This document shows positions 1 through 5,414 of a DNA stretch of 5,414 bases, one piece after another. Where the stretch lies: assembly GCA_002405405.1 (NCBI GenBank), contig DHLT01000102.1, positions 578 to 5,991 of the forward strand, in the 5' to 3' direction. The notes under the pieces were generated by a model, which saw only the letters and a program-made list of their open reading frames with translations, did no database searches and was not told the origin of the DNA. Positions within the stretch are counted from its first letter, which is position 1; each line of letters opens with the position of its first letter. This DNA is from Ignavibacteria bacterium UBA4661. Lineage in GTDB: Bacteria > Bacteroidota > Ignavibacteria > Kapaibacteriales > UBA4661. Both the position numbers and the translations under genes were made by a program.

Positions 1-1822
1 CATCGGCACCCGTATTCGGCAGAATCGTACCGGTCAGTATCGCACCACGGAAGAACTGTGCACTCGTTAATAAACCGAGGTTATTTCCTGTAATGGTAAT
101 CGTATCGCCCGGCAGAACAAGACGCGGTGTCATGCTGCTGACAGTCGGCGCACCGGATGTGAAGAATGATGCACTTTCAAAGGGTTGATTCACTACCGAG
201 CGCACACGCACACGATATTCTACTTGTGCCGTTGCCAGCGGCAGTGCAAACAACACACTATCGCCTGTTTGCGAGTAGCGGTTTGCAGGGATCGTATCAA
301 CTCGTGTTTGCACACCATTGGCAAGCGTAACTAACATGACTACATTCACCCGATTAAACGGACTGATAAATGCACGAATCGTACCACCATTGGGATAACT
401 GCCCGCGCTTGTACGCACGGTAATCGGTGGTACAACAAAGAAGGTATCACGCGACAGAGCTGTGCCACCCGTATTCACTACCTGCAAACGGTATCCGCGA
501 TTGGCTGGTGGGATACGTCCCGATATCGGCAGTGTAATTTGTGCTTGGTCATCGGTTGCTGTATTCGTGCTGAGTGTACGCCCACTGATTGCAAGCGCGT
601 AGGGCTGTTCGCCTGTTGTTGGCACAAGCGGCACGGCATTGACAGCACTCAGCGTTTCAAAACTTTGTCCTGTTATCGTGAGCGTACCATTCGTTGCAAC
701 CAACACAGGGCTAATTGTACGAACCAAGGGCGCAGGTAAAGGATTGATGCCGAAACTTGACACAAGATTGCCTACCTGCCCGATCAACCGGAGACTACCC
801 GTAACATTTTGTAAACTGTCTTCGGAGAATTTTATAGTGAGTTGTGTTTGTGTGCGACTCACGATGGATACGTTTTCGCTATAGTTCCCACTGAGGAATT
901 GCACTTGGGTAATCACATCGAGATCAGTACCGGTCAGAATCAAATTCGTACTGCGTGGATGACGCACAATCGTTATCAAGGAATAGGCGGAGCTATTCGG
1001 TGCTGATGCTTGCGTAATCGTAGGCGCACCGATAACACGAATACCAGTGCGCACAGCACGACCAACAGTATTCTCGACAACTAATGTTCCCACACCGGCA
1101 CGAGCATTTCCCGCAATCGTGAGTTGGAGAGAATCATTACCGCGCGGTGTGCGTGCCAAAAACTGTAGAAATCCACCGCCCATATCGATATAGGAAGAAC
1201 TACTCACATCAACATCTGCTCCGGTAACAACAATACTTCCTCCGGCAAGAATCGCTGTCGTGGCCGTACCTGTTGTCGTGAAAAGACCTGCAATGGTCGG
1301 CGTACCAAAAATGCGAATTGTTTGGGTTTGATCCTGACCTGCCGTATTGGCAATGCTGATGGGTATCGCTGTACCACGCACATTACTTGGTATGCGAACT
1401 GTCAATGTTATATTCGACTGCAACACAAAACCAAGACCAAATGTAGAACTTTGTTCACCCAATACAACTCTATTGACGAACCCAAGATTATTACCGATAA
1501 TGGTAACATTACTGTTCTGCCCAACAATCGTGGGCGTTACACTATTGATCGTTGGTGGCAGGACGACTTGGAGCGGTGTTGTTGCTATGGTGCTACCATC
1601 AGAATTTTCGAGATATACAAAACCATTCACCTGCGTAGTGAAATTCGGAATTGTTACTGCCACAAAGGTACTTGCCGTTTGCGTAATCGTTGCTGTTGAA
1701 CCATTCACGCCAAAGAAGCGCACTGCCGTGATATTACTCAGATTATTACCGAAGATAAACAGCGTACGACCCGGTACAATTTGTGTCGCACTAAAGCCCG
1801 TAATGTCCGGTTGCAAGCCAAT
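1..1822 (-). repeat. Second IPT/TIG-like array: seven modules, the last truncated by the window (residues 818-1424)
   Basis: IPT-like core strands recur at TLFIFGNNL (837-845), NVTIIGNNL (922-930), SIVVTGADV (1013-1021), NLILTGTDL (1110-1118), TLTITGQSF (1197-1205) and TITITGNNL (1391-1399). The spacings are 85, 91, 97 and 87 residues, then 194. The long last gap holds one degenerate module (about 1285-1376), where TIRAFISPF at 1298 sits in the place of the core strand. Module boundaries are approximately 818-904, 905-990, 991-1084, 1085-1184, 1185-1284, 1285-1376 and 1377 onward. The array continues past base 1, so the total number of modules is unknown. Confidence 0.75.
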
Positions 1823-4273
1823 GATACGCCCACTTACCGATACTGCTGTTGTTATAGTAGCACCTGTAGCATTCACTGTTGTTGCAGTGATCGAACCCGA
1901 GAGTGTCGTCGGTACACTTCCACTTGCTTGTACCCATATCGTCGTTGTTTGCGCTGTGCTGTAGGTTACCGGAATGGTAAGACTCGTACTGAATGCTACA
2001 TTATCAAGGGAGAGTAAAAGATTCGCCGGAGCAGTTACCGTTACGGCTTGTTGCAAATAACGGGTGGTCAGCATTATGCTTTGCGTGGTTGTTGCATTCA
2101 CATTAACCGCGCCCAGATTGAGAGTGCTTGTTGAGAATACTACTTGTGGTGCAGGAATCACTGCTGTACCATTCACACTCAGACTATTCGTACCACTGCC
2201 GCTTTGTACCGACAGCGAACTTGCCACTGTTTGCGTAGTAGTCGGCGTGAATTGCACTTGCATAGTGGCACTCACACCACCATTGCCATCGGGTGTCAAA
2301 AGAATTGTATTGCCAAACGTATTGTTCGTACTCGATGCAATCGCTACATTCGGAATTACATTGCTGATCGTAACATTCTGCCGCTGATTAGCGGCTGTTA
2401 TGCTGACAGTGATTGTCGTACTTTCTTGCGCATTGATCGTTCCAAGATTGATACTACTTGGCGAGAATGTAATCGTTGGTGTCAGCGCATTGATCGTTAC
2501 ACTTGCTGTTGTCGGTGAGTTCCGCAGTGATGTCAAACTGATCGTTTGTGTACCCGTAGAAAAATTCCATGCAATCGGTGTGGTTATCTGTGTCGCCGAT
2601 ACAATCGTGAAATTCACCGCTGTACCGCCAATCGTCATCGTCGTTACTTGTGTGAAGTTTGTTCCTGTCAGCGTGAGTGTATTTCCCGCAACAATCGGGT
2701 TCGGACTCACTGCTGTAATCGTCATCGGCGCAACAAATGTAAAACCCGCTTGACTGCCATTACTGCCCGGTACCGTTACCGCTACATTCCCACTTGCACT
2801 ATTCGGTGCGACCACTGCCGTTACCGTATTGTCATTCACGACCGTAAAACTACTCGCATTCACACCACCAAAACTCACACCATTCACTTGATTGAGATTT
2901 GTTCCCGTTATCGTTACTGTCTGCCCCACACCCGCAATAGTCGGCGTAAAACTCGTGATCGTTGGTACAAGCTGTGCCACACTGAATGTGGCAGTGCTAC
3001 TGCCTTCGCGTCCATTCACCGTCAGTGTATAATTCCCCGCTACACTGATCGCATTGGCAGAAATACTTGCGGTGATTTGTCCATTCGTTGCTGTTACAAC
3101 AGTAATGCCCGTACTACTTCCACCCGTCCGTTGTATCGTTGCCGATGTATTACTAAAGCCCACACCATTGATCGTGAGTGTTGCCGCAGAATTTGTCGTA
3201 AAACTTGTCGGGCTAATGCTCGTAATCTGCGGATTCACACGAATCGGAAGCGTAATCAATTGATTGCCATAGCTTGCATTGTTATACCCAATCGTGAATT
3301 GATACTGCGCCGATGTCGCAAACGTCGTTGCGGGAAGATTCAACCGCACCGTACTGCCATCATTACTCGCCACAAATGACAACACATTAAAAGTCGCTGT
3401 CGTTACGCCATTGTTATCCGCAATACTCAGCCATGCCGATGTTACTGTACCAATTCCTGTTGCATTAAAGTTGATTGTTACTGGATCTAGTGTTGCAACC
3501 GTACTGCTTGGTGTCAGTGTGACTGGAATAAAACGATACGTTGTACCCGATGGAATACTCGATGTAGTTACCGTATTCACATTTGCCGCAAGAATACTAA
3601 AGGCACTACCCGCTACCGATGAGCGCACCGTGCGCGACACAGGATCAATCAGCAGAAAGTTCGTATTGACCTTCCCTGCATTCATACCGATTGCCATATC
3701 GCGTGCCGTGCCGGTCACCACCATATTGCCATAGACGAACTCGACAACATTACTGCCCTCATACAGCCGTACTTGAAAATTGAAGGTTCCATTGATAGCA
3801 GGATGGTATGCTATATTCACCCACTCCACCACAAACACACGATTGGGTGCTACTCCGAGCGTTTGCGATACCACGCGCCGTGTTGCACTCGTTGTACTCA
3901 AATTCAAATCTGCTCCCCATGGAATCACCACCGGATTTATTGTTGCATCATTCACCTGAAAGCCAAAACTCGCGGCATTGATTGCAACATCGAATGCCAA
4001 ATAGCCATTAGACGATGCTTTGATCTGCGTGTAATTCTGTCCCGCGTACGTAAAGGTAAAAGGCAAGGTAAGCTGTTGTTGAGTATCATCACCGGCGAGT
4101 GATGTCAATGTCTGACCTGTATTGTTGATACTGCTATATGTGCCTGTACTTGCCGAGAACACATAGTTCTCCGCTACCCGAAATTGCTGGGCTTGGAGCA
4201 TTGATTGCCATAGAATACCTAGAAGAAAAGCACATAGAAACACATGTGAACATGGTGAAAAAAACTTCTTCAT
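1..4273 (-). CDS. Giant secreted multi-domain IPT/TIG and Ig-like repeat protein (3' end outside window)
   Basis: I translated this frame fully by hand: it is open from ATG 4273-4271 to the left edge, giving 1,424 codons with no stop. Residues 1-28 form a signal peptide (MKK, then a hydrophobic stretch at 11-22, likely cleavage near QA|QQ). Residues about 31-250 form a beta domain typical of secreted Bacteroidetes proteins: PFTF at 70-73, SSNGYL at 86-91, PWGADLN at 118-124, RVFVVEW at 145-151 and FQVRLYEG at 166-173. Residues about 252-344 are an FN3/Ig-like linker. IPT/TIG modules follow at 348-434, 435-516 and 517-596, Ig-like modules at 597-704 and 705-817, then IPT-like modules to 1424. 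Such proteins act outside the cell in adhesion or surface layers; no enzymatic motif is visible. The start is supported by the signal peptide and an in-frame stop at 4339-4337. An alternative ATG at 4330 would bury the signal. No Shine-Dalgarno motif is seen, as is common in this group. A type IX sorting domain may lie beyond base 1. Confidence 0.93.
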   Translation of the reverse strand, partial: MKKFFSPCSHVFLCAFLLGILWQSMLQAQQFRVAENYVFSASTGTYSSINNTGQTLTSLAGDDTQQQLTLPFTFTYAGQNYTQIKASSNGYLAFDVAINAASFGFQVNDATINPVVIPWGADLNLSTTSATRRVVSQTLGVAPNRVFVVEWVNIAYHPAINGTFNFQVRLYEGSNVVEFVYGNMVVTGTARDMAIGMNAGKVNTNFLLIDPVSRTVRSSVAGSAFSILAANVNTVTTSSIPSGTTYRFIPVTLTPSSTVATLDPVTINFNATGIGTVTSAWLSIADNNGVTTATFNVLSFVASNDGSTVRLNLPATTFATSAQYQFTIGYNNASYGNQLITLPIRVNPQITSISPTSFTTNSAATLTINGVGFSNTSATIQRTGGSSTGITVVTATNGQITASISANAISVAGNYTLTVNGREGSSTATFSVAQLVPTITSFTPTIAGVGQTVTITGTNLNQVNGVSFGGVNASSFTVVNDNTVTAVVAPNSASGNVAVTVPGSNGSQAGFTFVAPMTITAVSPNPIVAGNTLTLTGTNFTQVTTMTIGGTAVNFTIVSATQITTPIAWNFSTGTQTISLTSLRNSPTTASVTINALTPTITFSPSSINLGTINAQESTTITVSITAANQRQNVTISNVIPNVAIASSTNNTFGNTILLTPDGNGGVSATMQVQFTPTTTQTVASSLSVQSGSGTNSLSVNGTAVIPAPQVVFSTSTLNLGAVNVNATTTQSIMLTTRYLQQAVTVTAPANLLLSLDNVAFSTSLTIPVTYSTAQTTTIWVQASGSVPTTLSGSITATTVNATGATITTAVSVSGRIIGLQPDITGFSATQIVPGRTLFIFGNNLSNITAVRFFGVNGSTATITQTASTFVAVTIPNFTTQVNGFVYLENSDGSTIATTPLQVVLPPTINSVTPTIVGQNSNVTIIGNNLGFVNRVVLGEQSSTFGLGFVLQSNITLTVRIPSNVRGTAIPISIANTAGQDQTQTIRIFGTPTIAGLFTTTGTATTAILAGGSIVVTGADVDVSSSSYIDMGGGFLQFLARTPRGNDSLQLTIAGNARAGVGTLVVENTVGRAVRTGIRVIGAPTITQASAPNSSAYSLITIVRHPRSTNLILTGTDLDVITQVQFLSGNYSENVSIVSRTQTQLTIKFSEDSLQNVTGSLRLIGQVGNLVSSFGINPLPAPLVRTISPVLVATNGTLTITGQSFETLSAVNAVPLVPTTGEQPYALAISGRTLSTNTATDDQAQITLPISGRIPPANRGYRLQVVNTGGTALSRDTFFVVPPITVRTSAGSYPNGGTIRAFISPFNRVNVVMLVTLANGVQTRVDTIPANRYSQTGDSVLFALPLATAQVEYRVRVRSVVNQPFESASFFTSGAPTVSSMTPRLVLPGDTITITGNNLGLLTSAQFFRGAILTGTILPNTGAD
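1823..2485 (-). repeat. Pair of Ig-like 'choice-of-anchor/abnormal-spindle-like' modules (residues 597-817)
   Basis: Two modules of about 110 residues interrupt the IPT array. Each begins with a similar strand pair, ITFSPSSINLGTINAQ at 597 onward and VVFSTSTLNLGAVNVN at about 709 onward, and ends with a Gly-containing strand (LSVNGTA, VSVSGRI). The second contains VTVTAPANLLLSLD, then a ..FSTSLTIPV.. strand, then TTTIWVQASG and LSGSITATT. That order is familiar from Bacteroidetes extracellular Ig-like modules, where a '…vtaP.gfeiS.d…F…sltl…yVr…ysG.I' pattern repeats. The first copy is more diverged. The role is presumed structural spacing in the extracellular stalk; family assignment is from memory. 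Confidence 0.65.
2486..3232 (-). repeat. First IPT/TIG array: three tandem modules (residues 348-596)
   Basis: Three Ig-like IPT/TIG modules lie in tandem. Each opens with a proline-rich strand (PQITSISP, PTITSFTP, MTITAVSP) and then carries the family's core strand: TLTINGVGF at 365-373, TVTITGTNL at 452-460 and TLTLTGTNF at 532-540. The core motifs are 87 and 80 residues apart, the usual size of one IPT domain. The modules are diverged from each other, so this is an old domain array and not a recent DNA-level duplication. IPT/TIG domains in bacterial surface proteins are stalk-forming or binding modules; a ligand cannot be told from sequence. Confidence 0.85.
4190..4273 (-). other. Signal peptide of the giant IPT/TIG protein (residues 1-28)
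   Basis: The first residues are MKKFF, followed by a hydrophobic core around residues 11-22 (VFLCAFLLGILW) and a short polar end, SMLQAQ. Cleavage after Ala28 fits, leaving an N-terminal Gln, which is a common arrangement in exported Bacteroidetes proteins. The position of Cys14 does not make a lipobox, because no [LVI]-x-x-C context precedes a plausible cleavage point, so a Sec signal (SPI) is preferred over a lipoprotein signal. Confidence 0.8.
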
Positions 4274-4448
4274 AACAATGTGATGATGGTAACGAAAATC
4301 ATGGTAATGCCACAAAATACAAAAACACATGGGCAATTACATGGCGTTTGTGTGTATGATTGCTCGTGAGAGATATTACATGTGTTGTTTTGGAATATGC
4401 TACGTTTGCGGCATCATCGTTGTTTTTTGGATGTCCGACGTTTGTGTT

Positions 4449-4499
4449 GTAGAGACATTGTACCCGTGCTGAGCTTGCCGTAGCATGCAATGTCTCTAC
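4449..4499. repeat. Palindromic repeat element (MITE/REP-like) with perfect 12-bp inverted ends
   Basis: GTAGAGACATTG at 4449-4460 is matched exactly by its reverse complement CAATGTCTCTAC at 4488-4499, with 27 bases between. Inside, TGCT (4467-4470) and AGCA (4482-4485) can extend the hairpin, and a GCATGC palindrome (4483-4488) abuts the right arm. The GTAGAGAC end and the GCATGC core resemble short palindromic repeats with GTAGAGACGTTGCATGC-type halves that, from memory, are scattered through many cyanobacterial and some Bacteroidetes genomes. No clear target-site duplication is visible. There is no T-tract on either side, so it is unlikely to be a terminator. It lies between a terminator and the next gene's promoter region, a typical location for such non-autonomous elements. 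Confidence 0.7.
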
Positions 4500-4563
4500 G
4501 TCTGCAATGACTCTATGGGGGAATACTGTGCATCCAGCATTTCGCTCAATCAACCACTCAATG

Positions 4564-4604
4564 AAAAGGGGCAGAAGACCTCAACAATGAGCGTCTTCTA
4601 CCCC
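4564..4604 (-). terminator. Rho-independent terminator of the right-hand minus-strand gene
   Basis: The arms 4568-4579 and 4593-4604 pair over 12 bp. On the minus strand the stem reads GGGGTAGAAGAC against GTCTTCTGCCCC, fully paired if one G-U wobble is allowed; on the plus strand the same position is an unpaired C-A. The loop contains a further CTCA/TGAG pairing (4580-4583 with 4588-4591). On the minus strand four T bases (4567-4564) follow the stem directly. The hairpin begins 27 bases after the stop codon at 4631. The wobble and T-tract both show that it serves the minus strand. Confidence 0.82.
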
Positions 4605-4630
4605 CTCATCACCTGATAGGATAATACCCG

Positions 4631-5414
4631 CTAAAAATCCAAGTTGTAACTGTATGTGCCTGTATCCGAATCTATCGAGAAGCCCGCCTTGACATCAAAA
4701 CAGACTTTTGCCGCCGCACCGCCACCGAGAAGGCTCACACAAGTATTTGCGCTATTACAACTGGCACTGCAATCACCGATGCTTCCCGATGCACGAAACC
4801 TAAATTTTCCGGAACCATCGTATTTGATTGACTGCCCATAAACATAGCGGAAGCTACCCTCGAAATTACCGTCGGCAGATGCATCGAGCTTCACACCGAG
4901 TACACGACCTGATCCTTTCAGAGAACCATACATTTTTGCGCCACCATAGATTGTGTACGATGGAATAGCAAAACCTGCTACTGTTTTCGGACCACTGCGT
5001 GGTTCTATCGCTACGTATGCCGCGCCAACCGCATACGCCTCACCACGCAATCTTACATCATAAAGACCCAAATCGATATTGTTTGAGAAAGACTCATTGA
5101 TGAATACGACTGACGCGGCAGCAAACAAACCCGTAAAAGAATTATATGCTACTTTCAACTTTGTTGGAGTATCCTCAAACGTAAAGGGATATCGATATGC
5201 CAGCACTACGCGTGCATCGTTGATGTCGAACGCATTCATCACGCGGGCTTTTGCTCGTGCATCAAAGAAGTATTGCTGTTTCGATGGATACACATCAAAG
5301 TCTGCCGCTAATTTCAAATCGACAGCATTAGGCCAGTTGATTACCGTACGGAGCTTACCTGTTACGCGCATATCGGAGAAGAAAATCGAGACTTGTGCTG
5401 TATCGCCCTCGCCG
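4631..5414 (-). CDS. C-terminal part of an unrecognised beta-rich, probably outer-membrane or secreted protein (5' end outside window)
   Basis: The frame runs from the right edge to the TAG stop at 4633-4631. The ATG at 5371 is internal: the 14 codons upstream of it (GEGDTAQVSIFFSD) are open and of the same character, so 260 residues are visible and the start lies past base 5414. I do not recognise the family. The sequence is full of alternating hydrophobic/polar strands with Gly, Ser or Asp turns, for example DLKLAADFDV, KFRFRASGSIG and AKVCFDVKAGFSID. It ends in TYSYNLDF, where Phe, Leu, Tyr and Tyr alternate, as in the closing strand of outer-membrane beta-barrels. Four cysteines cluster near the end (codons 4771-4769, 4759-4757, 4741-4739 and 4702-4700; spacing C-x3-C-x5-C-x12-C) and may form disulfides. 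No type IX sorting domain is seen at the C-terminus. A secreted beta-solenoid is an alternative. The gene is followed by its own terminator. Confidence 0.85.
   Translation of the reverse strand, partial: GEGDTAQVSIFFSDMRVTGKLRTVINWPNAVDLKLAADFDVYPSKQQYFFDARAKARVMNAFDINDARVVLAYRYPFTFEDTPTKLKVAYNSFTGLFAAASVVFINESFSNNIDLGLYDVRLRGEAYAVGAAYVAIEPRSGPKTVAGFAIPSYTIYGGAKMYGSLKGSGRVLGVKLDASADGNFEGSFRYVYGQSIKYDGSGKFRFRASGSIGDCSASCNSANTCVSLLGGGAAAKVCFDVKAGFSIDSDTGTYSYNLDF

Larger units (their letters stand above)
4274..4630. other. Intergenic region between the two minus-strand genes
   Basis: This 357-base gap separates the stop of the right-hand gene from the start of the giant IPT/TIG gene. From right to left it holds an intrinsic terminator (4564-4604), a 51-bp inverted-repeat element (4449-4499), and about 175 bases that should contain the promoter and leader of the giant gene. 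I could not find a convincing sigma-70 or Bacteroidetes-type (TTTG / TAnnTTTG) promoter pair there. The motif CAAACG occurs three times on the minus strand, at 4439-4444, 4403-4408 and 4345-4350. An open frame of 84 codons crosses this gap, including the repeat, and I regard it as non-coding. Confidence 0.7.

Noticed and set aside
2546..3379. A 277-codon plus-strand open frame, and about ten other plus-strand open frames between 539 and 4102
   Set aside because: They lie antisense to the continuous minus-strand IPT/TIG frame. Their products are full of Cys, Arg, His and Tyr or monotonously Val/Thr-rich, as expected from reading ACN/GTN/AAT-rich codons backwards. Neighbouring frames overlap one another, and none shows a domain or ribosome binding site.
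1..4273. Possible CRISPR array or DNA-level tandem repeat suggested by recurring short words such as cattcac and gtaccg on the plus strand
   Set aside because: The words are recurrent codon pairs (for example GTG AAT for Val-Asn) of the repeat protein. There are no identical direct repeats with regular spacers.
4271..4330. Alternative in-frame start ATG at 4330 for the giant gene
   Set aside because: It would add 19 His/Tyr-rich residues ahead of the MKK signal peptide and spoil the normal signal architecture. The ATG at 4273 is followed directly by a standard Sec signal.
4449..4499. Palindrome as a second intrinsic terminator
   Set aside because: Neither side has a T-tract, and the loop of 27 bases is long. 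The true terminator lies at 4564-4604, closer to the stop codon.
4299..4553. 84-codon minus-strand open frame in the intergenic region
   Set aside because: It runs through the palindromic repeat element, has no recognisable domain, signal or ribosome binding site, and its composition (His, Asn, Thr and Ala scattered) is unlike either neighbour. Best seen as chance.
4656..4841. 61-codon plus-strand open frame
   Set aside because: It is wholly antisense to the well-supported right-hand minus-strand gene and has no independent support.
5369..5371. ATG at 5371 as the true start of the right-hand gene
   Set aside because: The frame stays open for 14 more codons to the window edge with similar beta-rich sequence. 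No signal peptide or other start feature follows the ATG, so it is most likely an internal methionine.

Overview
The window looks like part of a Bacteroidetes/Chlorobi-group chromosome, such as Ignavibacteria or 'Candidatus Kapabacteria'-like. This is inferred from three things: very large secreted Thr/Ser/Asn-rich proteins built from IPT/TIG and Ig-like modules, an N-terminal 'PFTF…SSNGYL' domain common in that group, and the lack of a Shine-Dalgarno motif before the one visible start codon. The taxonomic call is moderate to weak because no marker gene is present.

All convincing genes lie on the minus strand, and both run off the window. On the right (4631-5414) is the C-terminal 260 residues of a protein whose start lies beyond base 5414. 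It is beta-strand-rich, with a four-cysteine cluster and a terminal aromatic strand resembling the closing strand of an outer-membrane beta-barrel. I cannot name its family. A strong intrinsic terminator follows (4564-4604). A 357-base intergenic stretch then holds a 51-bp palindromic repeat (4449-4499) of MITE/REP character and presumably the promoter of the next gene.

The left four fifths (1-4273) is one uninterrupted reading frame of at least 1,424 codons, read right to left, with its C-terminus beyond base 1. It has a signal peptide, an N-terminal beta domain, an FN3/Ig-like linker, three IPT/TIG modules, two abnormal-spindle/choice-of-anchor-like Ig modules, and seven more IPT-like modules, the last cut by the window edge. 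The mature part shows no cysteine and only three lysines. It is most simply a giant cell-surface or secreted adhesin-like protein, probably exported by Sec and, by group analogy, handled by the type IX secretion system; the expected sorting domain would lie outside the window.

The two genes are co-directional, but a terminator separates them, so they are probably not one operon. I see no enzyme, RNA gene, CRISPR array, phage or defence system here. The many plus-strand open frames are shadows of the large minus-strand gene.
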